From contig NZ_JAHZIJ010000007.1 of assembly GCF_019443105.1 (NCBI RefSeq), positions 124,001 to 188,000 on the forward strand: 64,000 bases of DNA, read 5' to 3'. Shown here piece by piece: positions 26,299 to 34,572 of this stretch. Positions within the stretch are counted from its first letter, which is position 1; the number at the start of each line of letters is the position of its first letter. Origin of the DNA: Paenibacillus oenotherae (lineage in GTDB: Bacteria > Bacillota > Bacilli > Paenibacillales > Paenibacillaceae). Position numbers and translations under genes: made by a program. Under the pieces are notes generated by a model, which saw only the letters and a program-made list of their open reading frames with translations, was not told the origin of the DNA and made no database searches.

Positions 26299-26994
26299 CT
26301 AGTTTTGGCCAAATGACGAAATGAAAACTTGGTAGTTGAAGTCAGCCGGATTTTTAGGAAGAATTTTAACTTTGACAACTTGACCTGCCGTGAGGTTTAG
26401 CACCAATTGGGAATATTGGCTGCCTGCTTCATAATTATCATTCTGGCCAATCAAATTGCCGCTGGCATCATAAGCTTGAATAACGGTGTCGCGAGCGGTA
26501 GGACCATAAACAGGACCACTAGTTGTAAAGGTATATTGCTGGGAGCTAGGGGCCGTGAATGTACCGACTGCACCGATCTCAACATATTGAGATCCCAGAT
26601 TAGTCAGTGTAACGTCCGAGCTTAATACAACCAAACCGGCCTTCATGGTACTGAAAGAGCTCGAAGGAACACTAGCGTCTATACGTACAACTTGTCCTGC
26701 CGTCATATTGTAGGAAGCGTGGGAGCCGCCATATTGTACACTAGAAACAATTAATTGATTCTGAGCATTATACAGCTTAAGTGATGTTGTCATTGCAAGA
26801 GGGAGCAGTTTGGACAATTTGAAGATATACACTTTGCTTTCCGGTGCTGTAAATTCATAGGAAACGACTCCGTCTGGTTGTGTAACAATCTTAGAATCGT
26901 TCAGTCCGATCGCCGGGATCGCTGCAGACGCAACAGGGATAACCGCAAACATAAATACTAGACACATGGCAAGTGCAAATAATCTCTTCTTCAC
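26299..26994 (-). CDS. Secreted protein, paralogue 3 of 3, with two PPC-like domains
   Basis: A 231-residue member of the small secreted family. Signal peptide MKKRLFALAMCLVFMFAV; first domain at about 28-120 closely related to paralogues 1 and 2 (VSYEFTAPESKVYIFKLSKL). A second domain at about 128-231 (IGAVGTFTAPSSQQYTFTTS, VIQAYDASGNLIGQND, LNLTAGQVVKVKI) is closer to typical PPC domains. It seems to show how the family grew: either the short genes lost the second domain or this one gained it. No catalytic motif. Extracellular; function unknown. Confidence 0.8.
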   Translation of the reverse strand: MKKRLFALAMCLVFMFAVIPVASAAIPAIGLNDSKIVTQPDGVVSYEFTAPESKVYIFKLSKLLPLAMTTSLKLYNAQNQLIVSSVQYGGSHASYNMTAGQVVRIDASVPSSSFSTMKAGLVVLSSDVTLTNLGSQYVEIGAVGTFTAPSSQQYTFTTSGPVYGPTARDTVIQAYDASGNLIGQNDNYEAGSQYSQLVLNLTAGQVVKVKILPKNPADFNYQVFISSFGQN

Positions 26995-27290
26995 AATAAA
27001 TTCCTCCTAAATTTTATAATGATTTTTTCTTGCATCCTACACGTTTCCTAGATCACCGCCCTTTATTTTTCATTTTTTACTACGAATGTTACGAGGTAAT
27101 TGTATCAAAGGACTTGATAGGCGTACATAGTATAAAAGCCCTGACTCAATGGATAATTACACTTTTTATTTCAATTAATAACCTATTTAAAACAAATATA
27201 GACAGTTAAAGCACGACAATTTGTGTAAGTTAATTGTAAGTTTTTACATTAAAAAGGCCGGAGCCCTCGAATGTGAGGTTTCCGGTCTTT
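26995..27290. repeat. Duplicated upstream region, copy 2, with terminator-like hairpin
   Basis: Counterpart of 25110-25400. Here the distal end forms a full hairpin: ATTAAAAAGGCCGGA at 27247 pairs with TCCGGTCTTTTTAAT ending at 27295. It could isolate this promoter from transcription coming from the plus-strand side. Confidence 0.7.
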
Positions 27291-27405
27291 TTAATGGCAT
27301 TTATTTCCTTATACACTAAGTTTCATAAAAAGAGTTGGCAAAAAATTTTATACCATGATAGCATTCGAAATGCATCAAATACTGTTAATGAAAGGGAAGA
27401 TATCC

Positions 27406-27861
27406 ATGAATATTAATATTAAAGTTCTTCCAAGAAACCGTATTGCCTATGTTCGGCAAATGGGTCCGTACGGTCCTGCCAATGTGCAAGCAATGGAAAA
27501 GTTGAAAAAATGGGCTGGGGAGCGGAATCTCCTTACTGAATCGGCAATCATGTTTGGAATTCCACAAGATAACCCTGTAACGACTCACCCTGAAAACTGT
27601 AGATACGATGCATGCATTGTCATTCCTGAAGATTATCCGATTGATGACTCCATCTGTGAAAGTGAATTTTCTGGCGGAGAGTATGCCATTTGCTTGGTTC
27701 AACATACAGCAGAGGAGATTCAAAAAGCATGGGCTGAAATAATCCCCGCTTTACAGCACAGCCAATATCAAATTGACAACAAGCCGATTGTAGAAAGATA
27801 CACAGGTGAAATGCTCGTCAATGAGTTTTGCGAAATATGTGTACCTATAAAACCGTTATAG
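27406..27861 (+). CDS. GyrI-like / AraC effector-binding domain protein
   Basis: A 151-residue stand-alone small-molecule binding protein. The order INIKVLPRNRIAYVRQMGPY, then a helix, SAIMFGIPQDNP, CRYDACIVIPEDYPID, SEFSGGEYAICLVQHTAEEI and VNEFCEICVPIKPL matches the GyrI-like (SbmC/Rob C-terminal) fold. No DNA-binding domain is attached. The frame is open from 27355, but ATG 27406 has AAGGGAAG six bases upstream and starts the domain. Members bind drugs or act as cyclopropanoid hydrolases or gyrase inhibitors; which applies cannot be told. Confidence 0.85.
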   Translation: MNINIKVLPRNRIAYVRQMGPYGPANVQAMEKLKKWAGERNLLTESAIMFGIPQDNPVTTHPENCRYDACIVIPEDYPIDDSICESEFSGGEYAICLVQHTAEEIQKAWAEIIPALQHSQYQIDNKPIVERYTGEMLVNEFCEICVPIKPL

Positions 27862-27970
27862 CATTGTACTTATGACTATCAATTGACCGTGCGTCCTGCT
27901 ATGGCTGGACTATGCGGGACAGAGCGCCAACAATAGGCCAAGTGAAGCAAGAGCCTCCGGAGGGTGGAGA

Positions 27971-28852
27971 TTACGCATGAGCCAGTTTAGGTACACAAAA
28001 GGTTGGTAATTCGCCTAGCTTGCATAGTGATTTAACAAACAAGACATCCTCATCCTTGCCGAAGGGTTCAACTGCAACTTGGCCTATGAGTTGATCAGGT
28101 GTGAAATGAAATCGAATTTTCCGCGTTTGTTGCCTGGCAGCTCGTAAGATCAACGCTTCCATGTCCACAGGTTTGTCGCTAACGATATCATACAGATGCA
28201 TCAATTCCCCATCATGCTCGAATACGATAATCGCATCATCAGCCCTTGAGTAATATAAGCATTCAGGAAATACGTGCAACGCGTAAAATTGAAACAACCC
28301 TTCGTTGTTCGTGATACCAAATTGTTGTGAAATAGGCCTTCGGACACGAAGCATTTGTTTCATGAAGTTCCAGTGCTCCTCTGACGAGACATCCAGTTTA
28401 TCGAGCGAAAACACTTCATCCTTGTGTTGAATGGATACTTCTAAATGAAATTGATGTTCAGGCAATGAAACGAACCCGAATTTAGGGTAAAAATCCAGCG
28501 CAGTGCTGTTGGCAAATAAGAAAAACAAATCGCATGCATCTTCATAGTTATCCAATATATACTCCATCAGTTGTTTCGATAATCCCTTGCCACGATGCTC
28601 AGGATGAGTCATGACCGTTCCAATTTGGATCGCTCTTTTGCGCTCCCCATTAATAAGCAGGTCCAGCTTGCTAACGGAAGCATTAGCAATGATGCGGCCA
28701 TCGGAAATGATGGAATGACAAATATAACGATCGTCCCAAGCCCCCTTTTGGTACCATTCTTCGAACTCAATACCAAATACAAGGGCGGCAAGACGATTGA
28801 AGCTTGCCCGGTACTCATCCCGATTTTTGAAATCAACACTATGTATTATCAT
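27971..28852 (-). CDS. GNAT family N-acetyltransferase (Eis-like)
   Basis: A 293-residue enzyme. The N-terminal GNAT domain carries IQIGTVMTHPEHRGKGLSKQ, whose HRGKG loop binds acetyl-CoA, then FFLFANSTALDFYPKFGFVS. A second C-terminal half fits Eis-like two-domain acetyltransferases. The open frame runs to 29083, but the extra 77 residues translate the palindromic repeats (PALWQAFG occurs twice), so they are not protein. ATG 28852 with GAAAGGGC upstream is the real start. Substrate unknown. Confidence 0.87.
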   Translation of the reverse strand: MIIHSVDFKNRDEYRASFNRLAALVFGIEFEEWYQKGAWDDRYICHSIISDGRIIANASVSKLDLLINGERKRAIQIGTVMTHPEHRGKGLSKQLMEYILDNYEDACDLFFLFANSTALDFYPKFGFVSLPEHQFHLEVSIQHKDEVFSLDKLDVSSEEHWNFMKQMLRVRRPISQQFGITNNEGLFQFYALHVFPECLYYSRADDAIIVFEHDGELMHLYDIVSDKPVDMEALILRAARQQTRKIRFHFTPDQLIGQVAVEPFGKDEDVLFVKSLCKLGELPTFCVPKLAHA

Positions 28853-28924
28853 CAAAAAATCGCTGCCCTTTCGTGGGAGAATATTAAATCTGGAGCACAA
28901 CTCCACCGTTTTTTCTCGCAATCC

Positions 28925-29112
28925 GAATGCCTGCCAAAGTGCAGGTATTTTCGATTGCTGGCCTACTGAAGAACCGAATGCCTGCCAAAGTGCAGGGAAT
29001 TTCCCGCATTTCCCCTCTATTAGCCATTTCCACCTTCTATTCCTGCACTCTCGCAGGCTTTCTGCCACCTGAGGCTTATTCAACCAGAATTCCTGTACTT
29101 TTGCAGGCTTCT
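28925..29112. repeat. Cluster of four short GCCTGC/GCAGG palindromes
   Basis: Units start near 28925 (GAATGCCTGCCAAAGTGCAG), 28976 (identical first 20 bases), 29038 (TTCCTGCACTCTCGCAGGCT) and 29090 (TTCCTGTACTTTTGCAGGCT), about 50-60 bases apart. The first two and last two are in opposite sequence orientation. They lie in the 5' flank of the acetyltransferase gene and belong to the same family as the elements near 1.9, 6.0 and 56.4 kb. Confidence 0.75.
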
Positions 29113-29351
29113 TGCGCTGCCTGTCGAGTTGAAGCTTATTTGTTTTTCCAATTATAGAACATTGAATTTATTGCTGCCAGCACGCTGGATGATTTGCCCC
29201 TCGTAGCAAGTCCAAGCACTCTCTTTGTTACATGATAGAAATGAATTTGAAATATTAAAGAAATATTTTTGTAACACTACTGTAACATACAGTAAATTTG
29301 TGGTAGTATTGAGTGGGGAATGGTCATTCAAAAAAATTGGGGGAGTTCAAG

Positions 29352-30842
29352 ATGATTAGAATGGTAAGCTTGTTGCTCGTACTCTTGCTTGGTGTGTTAG
29401 TTGCGGGATGCAGTGCCAGCGATACGGATTTGAAAGCGGATACATCGGAAGCGCCGGATGCTGCAGCCCAGCAATCTCCCGCACCTCCCGCACCTCCCGC
29501 ACCGTCCGACATGTTCTTTCAGGATTACGGAACTAACCCCTATGTATCGGCAGACGACGATCAGCTGTCTACTTTCGCGATGGATGTAGATACCGGCTCT
29601 TATTCATTGGTTAGAAGCTATATCGAGAATGGGAACTTGCCGCCTCAGGAAGCGATCCGTCTGGAGGAATTCATCAATTACTTCGACTTGAATGATGAGC
29701 CGCCTAAGAATGACACGTTCGCCATCCATGTCGATGCAGGCCCTTCTCCGTTTCGGGAAGAAGGTTCACAACTCGTCCGCATTGGAATCAAAGGCAAGGA
29801 GATTGATACTGAGGATCGGAAGAGAGCCAATCTAACATTCGTTATCGACGTATCCGGCTCAATGGACCAAGACAACCGGATCGGATTAGTCAAGAAAAGC
29901 TTGGCACTGCTTGTGAATCAACTGGAGGATAACGATAGGATCGCCATTGTCGTGTATGGCTCTAACGCGCGTACGGTTCTGGAGTCTACTTCGGTTGAAG
30001 AGGAAGATGTTATTCTGAATGCTATTGATGAGCTTCAGATCGAGGGCTCGACGAATGTGGAAGAAGGGTTGCTGTTAGGCTACAAGCAAGCCAGCCATAG
30101 CTACGACAAAGAAGCCATTAACCGTGTCATTCTGTGCTCCGATGGAGTGGCCAATATCGGCGAGACCGAGGCCGAAAGCATTCTCCAAACGATTGAAACC
30201 TACGCTGGGCGGAACATTTATCTGGGCACCTTCGGGTTCGGCATGGATAATTACAATGATGTGCTTATGGAGCAATTGGCGGATCAAGGCAATGGCGCCT
30301 ACGCCTATATTGACGATATAGATGAAGCGAAGAAGATTTTCCAGGAGAATCTGACAGGGACGCTGCAGACAATTGCTAAGGATGCCAAAATCCAGGTCGA
30401 ATTCGATCCCCGCCAAGTGAAGGGATACCGCCTTCTCGGGTATGAGAACCGGGCAATTGCCGATGAAGATTTCCGTGACAACAAAGTCGATGGCGGGGAA
30501 GTAGGAGCCGGGCATTCCGTTACTGCGCTATATGAGATTCAATTGAAGGACAATGCGTCCAAGCAATGGGGCAAGGTTACAATCCGTTACAAGGACGTGG
30601 ACAATAATAATCGATCCAAGGAGTCGGAAGCAGCGATCAGCTTGTCAGGCGAGCTGTCTGATGAAACCTTGTTTATTGCCGCTGTCGCTGAGTTCGCTAA
30701 GATTATGAAAGACAGCGAAGGCGTCGGGAAGAGCCGGCTGCAGAATGTTCTTCAGATGGCGGAGAAGTACGCTTCCAGCGAACGGCAAGAGGAGTTTATC
30801 GAATTGGTTAAGGGAGTCATTGACATTCGCGAGCAATTATAA
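29352..30842 (+). CDS. vWA-domain lipoprotein, YfbK-like (DUF3520)
   Basis: A 496-residue surface lipoprotein. ATG 29352 has GGGGGAG upstream and gives a signal peptide with lipobox LVAGC (C20); the 13-residue longer frame has no such signal. A proline-rich linker follows. The N-terminal YfbK domain (FFQDYGTNPYVSADDDQLST, FAMDVDTGSYSLVRSY) precedes a von Willebrand A domain with the metal-site motif DVSGSM near 165 and then a C-terminal DUF3520 region. Members are extracytoplasmic, with unknown partners. A terminator follows; the gene stands alone. Confidence 0.92.
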   Translation: MIRMVSLLLVLLLGVLVAGCSASDTDLKADTSEAPDAAAQQSPAPPAPPAPSDMFFQDYGTNPYVSADDDQLSTFAMDVDTGSYSLVRSYIENGNLPPQEAIRLEEFINYFDLNDEPPKNDTFAIHVDAGPSPFREEGSQLVRIGIKGKEIDTEDRKRANLTFVIDVSGSMDQDNRIGLVKKSLALLVNQLEDNDRIAIVVYGSNARTVLESTSVEEEDVILNAIDELQIEGSTNVEEGLLLGYKQASHSYDKEAINRVILCSDGVANIGETEAESILQTIETYAGRNIYLGTFGFGMDNYNDVLMEQLADQGNGAYAYIDDIDEAKKIFQENLTGTLQTIAKDAKIQVEFDPRQVKGYRLLGYENRAIADEDFRDNKVDGGEVGAGHSVTALYEIQLKDNASKQWGKVTIRYKDVDNNNRSKESEAAISLSGELSDETLFIAAVAEFAKIMKDSEGVGKSRLQNVLQMAEKYASSERQEEFIELVKGVIDIREQL

Positions 30843-30851
30843 AAGTTGAAC

Positions 30852-30898
30852 ATACACCGTCAGGACACTAGTCCACATGGCGGTGTATTCCGTTTTTC
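30852..30898 (+). terminator. Terminator after the vWA lipoprotein gene
   Basis: ATACACCG at 30852 pairs with CGGTGTAT ending at 30888, followed by TCCGTTTTT. Confidence 0.75.
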
Positions 30899-30974
30899 GA
30901 CCTCCCATCTCCCCCACCGCCACCGAGAAGAAAGACCCAAAAGCCTGTTGCCTTAGGGCGCTCCTAAGCATTGA

Positions 30975-31610
30975 TTATCGAACAATAATTCCGATAAGAC
31001 CTACAAAAGTTGCAGCCTGATGACTCGAGATTATACACCCGTCCAAGTCTTCAGTATTTGCACTCAGTACATCAAAGTTACAATCGCTAAGATCGATTCC
31101 CTTAAGCTTTGATCCCGTCATAAAGGCTTGATCCATATTACAACGAGTAAAGAATAGTTTATGAAGGGTAGTCGTATAAAAGTCCGAACTTACTAGCGAA
31201 CAATCCGTAAAACTCACCTGCTTAAAATTAGCAAAGCGAAAATTCGAATAATCGCCTAAACAGTCCAATAATCGGACATTCTGAAATCTGCCCTGAGAGA
31301 AATCAGTGCCGATCAGTTTACAATTTCTAAATTCTGTACGATGAATGAATGAACCTGCAAAATTTACATTAGAGAAATCGCAATTCTCGAAAATAACATC
31401 TGTCAATTCAGTTTGCTCTAATGACGATTCCGTAATGGTTACATTTCTAAAAATCATTTTTTCGAAGGAAACCCGGGCTGCTTCCTGATTCTCAATTGTT
31501 ATGTTCTCAATCACTCGATTACTGATCTCATCTCTTGATTCAAGTGAGTAAATCGGTTCTGCGACGAGCAGCTCAATTGAGATTTTAGGCTGTTCAATCT
31601 TATTATTCAT
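30975..31610 (-). CDS. Pentapeptide repeat protein
   Basis: A 211-residue protein. From about 45 to 185 it has A(D/N)LxX-type pentapeptide repeats in a degenerate form: FENCDFSNVNFAGSFIHRTE, FRNCKLIGTDFSQGRFQNVR, FRFANFKQVSFTDCSLVSSD. These fold as a right-handed quadrilateral helix that can mimic DNA (Qnr-like) or serve as scaffold. RBS AGGAGGTTATC precedes the ATG. It is 24 bases after the ankyrin gene on the same strand and is probably co-transcribed. The repeat is less regular than Qnr, so gyrase protection is not claimed. Confidence 0.88.
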   Translation of the reverse strand: MNNKIEQPKISIELLVAEPIYSLESRDEISNRVIENITIENQEAARVSFEKMIFRNVTITESSLEQTELTDVIFENCDFSNVNFAGSFIHRTEFRNCKLIGTDFSQGRFQNVRLLDCLGDYSNFRFANFKQVSFTDCSLVSSDFYTTTLHKLFFTRCNMDQAFMTGSKLKGIDLSDCNFDVLSANTEDLDGCIISSHQAATFVGLIGIIVR

Positions 31611-31633
31611 GATAACCTCCTAACCCGAAATAA

Positions 31634-32416
31634 TCATCCCGGTTCGCTTGCTGATTTAGCTCCTTGACTGGCAAGCCACTGCATCAGTTCAGCAGCGGAA
31701 CTACGTTTTGCCGCGTCCAGAGGAGTTAGTCCATCCCATACGGATATCCAGTTCAGTTCGGCACCTTGTTGGAGAAGATATTCTGCAGTCTGCCGTTGTC
31801 CTCCGTGGCAAGCGCACCAGAAGGCAACCGTTACCTTATTCGGAGGGGAAGAGCTATTAGCTCCCCATGGGTATCGCTCAGAAAGCATGTTCCCGGCAAA
31901 ACAGGCCTTTATTGCGTCCAACTGCCCGAGCGCAGCCGCATGCCAGAGTGCAACCATCGCTCCGCGTTCAACCAATCTACGGGCTGCACACCATTGTGCG
32001 AACGCTACTGCATCGTCCAGCGGCGTGCCACCGGCGATCACTGCACCTGGAGCTTCGATATCGGCGCCAGCATCAAGCAGTGCGTCAAGTACTTCAATGT
32101 CATCGCAGCTCGCAGCCCAATGAAGCGGTGTCTCGGTGTGCGGTCCAGTGAACCGGGCGTTCACATCCGCACCGAACTCCACCAACACTGCAACAGCAGC
32201 CGAACCGTTTGGGAAGTGACCAGGCCAGTCGGTCGCCACATGCAACAATGTTCGAGATACTCTAGAGCCTTCGTTGCTATTGTCTCTTTCGATAATCCTT
32301 GTCGTTGCCAAACCTTGATTCTCGGCAAGCAGCCGCTTCAACGATGGAATATCGCCAGATTGGATCGCTTGAACAACAGTTACAGCCAGCATTTCATCTT
32401 CATAAATAAATTCCAT
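31634..32416 (-). CDS. Ankyrin repeat protein
   Basis: A 260-residue protein. Ankyrin units are visible: RTLLHVATDWPGHFPNGSAA with VLVEFGADVNAR, TPLHWAASCDDIEVLDALLD with AGADIEAPG, and WCACHGGQRQTAEYLLQQGA with LTPLDAAKRSS. It has no signal peptide. The frame can begin at GTG 32422, but ATG 32416 is better placed after AGGAGAGG. Its start overlaps the 3' end of the MFS gene by about 17 bases. Ankyrin proteins bind other proteins; the target is unknown. Confidence 0.88.
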   Translation of the reverse strand: MEFIYEDEMLAVTVVQAIQSGDIPSLKRLLAENQGLATTRIIERDNSNEGSRVSRTLLHVATDWPGHFPNGSAAVAVLVEFGADVNARFTGPHTETPLHWAASCDDIEVLDALLDAGADIEAPGAVIAGGTPLDDAVAFAQWCAARRLVERGAMVALWHAAALGQLDAIKACFAGNMLSERYPWGANSSSPPNKVTVAFWCACHGGQRQTAEYLLQQGAELNWISVWDGLTPLDAAKRSSAAELMQWLASQGAKSASEPG

Positions 32417-32963
32417 ATTCACCTCTCCTCCCGCTCACTCGCCGCCGCCAAATCAGTACCGCACTTATACCATACAGCAGCGCACTAACGTAGAACAATA
32501 CGTTAATTGTCAAATAATCGATGACGTACCCCGCCGCCAGAATCGCACCTCCGGAAGCGGCAGTCGTCCAAAAGTGGTAATCGCCTATCGGCTTGCCTCT
32601 TTGCCCCGCCTCGGTCTTGTCAGCCAACAGCACCTTCTCGCCCATTCGCTGCATCGCATTGCACACGCCCATGACAATTTGTAAAGCAATGACAACCGAA
32701 TACGACATTACCCACGGGAAACATAGCATCGCTGCCATCAAGCCCAGTGAGCTCCCCAACAAGAGCCCCCTTGCATGCCGATCCACATAACGTGACAACA
32801 ACTGTGAAGCGACAGCAGAGCTGATCGTAAATACAGCGAATGCTAGTCCGTACTTAGTATAGCTGTTGCCTAAGTTTTTCAGAAATAGCAAGTAATACGG
32901 ATAGATGAATCCCCCTGCAAAAGTGATGATGCTTTGTGTTCGAATCAATGTGCGTATATTCAC
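32400..32963 (-). CDS. Half-size MFS-like membrane transporter
   Basis: A 187-residue protein with six membrane segments in an MFS-like arrangement: FAGGFIYPYYLLFLKNLGNS, the loop SRYVDRHARGLLLGSSLG resembling MFS motif A, and ALQIVMGVCNAMQRMGEKVL. A full MFS has about 400 residues and 12 spans; this frame ends naturally with SGRRGEYGIYL and no second half follows. It could work as a dimer or be a shortened derivative. It overlaps the FAD-oxidase gene by four bases at its start (ATGA) and the ankyrin gene at its end, so the three are one operon. Confidence 0.75.
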   Translation of the reverse strand: MNIRTLIRTQSIITFAGGFIYPYYLLFLKNLGNSYTKYGLAFAVFTISSAVASQLLSRYVDRHARGLLLGSSLGLMAAMLCFPWVMSYSVVIALQIVMGVCNAMQRMGEKVLLADKTEAGQRGKPIGDYHFWTTAASGGAILAAGYVIDYLTINVLFYVSALLYGISAVLIWRRRVSGRRGEYGIYL

Positions 32964-34411
32964 CGTTTGTCCCCCTCAATTACGCCATACTGCTCATAAA
33001 ATCCATTGTAGAACAGTTCATCCGAATCATACTCCCGCTTCAGTTGGAAGAACTTCTCCGCATCAGGATACACCGCATGCAGCTGTGCCCTTGTCGGATA
33101 TCCTGCATAAGGAAGATAATAGGTGCCGTCATGTGCTATCACCTGATCGACGACCGCTCGAATTCCCTCTCCGAACCTCGCCTGCTCTTTCTCGCCTAGC
33201 GGCGCGCGGAACAGGCAGACGAGCGCGAACATGTCTTCCCTCGCATACGATAATGCCGCCTCATCATCCTGGTTCACGTACCTCACCGTAATATTGAGCA
33301 AATTCAGCTTATGGCGCTTCAGCAAGGGGCCGAAGTCCTTTAAAAAATCCGCATACTGATCCATTGGGATAAAGTACTCCTGCAAGAGATCGTTCCACCC
33401 CGGCTCCCGCGTTTCCATGAAAGCGGCGTCGGACCGCATCGCGTTATTCCGGCTGATCAACTGTCCCTCTTGTCCTTTGAACACCCCCAGTTGCATCTCC
33501 CAGAATGTATCTTTCCACGTATCGGACAGCCGATTCAGCTGGAACAAAGCTTTGGCAGGCGTGACCCACTGCTCCGCATCTTGCAGTTCGAATTCTTCTG
33601 GATCATACTCCGCTTCAGCCCCAACCTCGTAATTCACGGCATACATATCCGTCAAATACCGATCCGGCCCCACCGACACTCTCGCCAAATGCATATGAAT
33701 GTTCGGATTACCGAGCACATGCTTTCGAAAATACTGCGCATAGTCATCGGCCGTCACGGTATCCACCCGAAGCCGATACATTGTATCCTCGGTCAGTGAC
33801 AAGGTTACATCGAGGATGATGCCGAACAAGCCGTAGCCGCCGAGCGCGAGCGGGAACAGCTCGGAATGGCTCGATCGGCTGACATCCAGAATCCGGCCGT
33901 CGGCCATAAGCAACCGATAAGATATCACGCTCTTGATCAACGATCCATTGCGAAGATCTCGTCCATGCGCGTTAACGCTGATCGAACCGCCCACCGTAAA
34001 AATGTTCTGGGACTGCATCGTCCGAACCGCCAGTCCATAAGGCTGGACACTTCGCTGCACATCGGCCCATGTTGCGCCTGCCTGTACAGTTACCGTGCGA
34101 GCGGCAGCATTCACAGCCAGCACGCAGTTAAACGCGGTCATATCTACCACGACCGCGTCCTTGTAGTATGTATGCCCGCCTTGGCTATGTCGTTGACCTG
34201 CAATCGAGATCTTCAGATCTTGGGCAGCCGCATCGCGTACCACCTGCACCAGCTGCTCTGTCTCTCGCCCCTTGACAATACGCTTGATTGTAACGGGATG
34301 TAACCGGCTGTAATCCGTCAGAAGATAAGGATCCTGATCCGAATGGTTCGTGTAATTGTATGTAAAAGCCGACAAAGCCGCAAGCACTAACAGCACGAGC
34401 CATTTGCGCAT
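32960..34411 (-). CDS. Membrane-anchored FAD-linked oxidase (VAO/PCMH family)
   Basis: A 483-residue protein. A single N-terminal membrane segment (MRKWLVLLVLAALSAF) precedes the FAD-binding PCMH domain: ISIAGQRHSQGGHTYYKDAV, VQAGATWADVQRSVQPYG, FTVGGSISVNAHGRD (histidine near 80 may carry covalent FAD) and LALGGYGLFGIILDVTLSL. The C-terminal half is a substrate cap as in D-arabinono-lactone or sugar oxidases. The frame starts at TTG 34438; ATG 34411 with GGGGGC is preferred. Its stop overlaps the MFS start by ATGA. Substrate is unknown; an outward-facing sugar/alditol oxidase is inferred. Confidence 0.88.
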   Translation of the reverse strand: MRKWLVLLVLAALSAFTYNYTNHSDQDPYLLTDYSRLHPVTIKRIVKGRETEQLVQVVRDAAAQDLKISIAGQRHSQGGHTYYKDAVVVDMTAFNCVLAVNAAARTVTVQAGATWADVQRSVQPYGLAVRTMQSQNIFTVGGSISVNAHGRDLRNGSLIKSVISYRLLMADGRILDVSRSSHSELFPLALGGYGLFGIILDVTLSLTEDTMYRLRVDTVTADDYAQYFRKHVLGNPNIHMHLARVSVGPDRYLTDMYAVNYEVGAEAEYDPEEFELQDAEQWVTPAKALFQLNRLSDTWKDTFWEMQLGVFKGQEGQLISRNNAMRSDAAFMETREPGWNDLLQEYFIPMDQYADFLKDFGPLLKRHKLNLLNITVRYVNQDDEAALSYAREDMFALVCLFRAPLGEKEQARFGEGIRAVVDQVIAHDGTYYLPYAGYPTRAQLHAVYPDAEKFFQLKREYDSDELFYNGFYEQYGVIEGDKR

Positions 34412-34520
34412 AACCGAGCTGCCCCCTTTCTTTTCCAATTCTGCAAAGGGCCGGGTTCGTCAAACAGTACTAATTTCTTATGGTACCGCTCCCGCTGGGA
34501 CAAGCCGAACGGATTGCCAA

Positions 34521-34568
34521 CAAAAAGGGCTGCAACAGCCTGCCTATCGGCAACCTGTCACAGCCCTC
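34521..34568 (-). terminator. Terminator of the SLH surface-protein gene
   Basis: AGGGCTGCAACAGCCTGCC and GGCAACCTGTCACAGCCCT form a long stem; on the minus strand TTTTTG follows. It resembles the AGGGCTG-type terminators of the secreted family at 24.2 and 26.1 kb. Confidence 0.8.
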
Positions 34569-34572
34569 TACA

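Noticed and set aside
28853-29083. 77-residue N-terminal extension of the GNAT protein
   Set aside because: It translates palindromic repeats (PALWQAFG twice) and lacks conservation with the family; ATG 28852 starts the domain.
28925-29112. CRISPR array
   Set aside because: Units are palindromic, differ in sequence, alternate in orientation and have irregular spacing; no cas genes are present.
31766-32488. 240-codon plus-strand open frame
   Set aside because: Antisense of the ankyrin gene.
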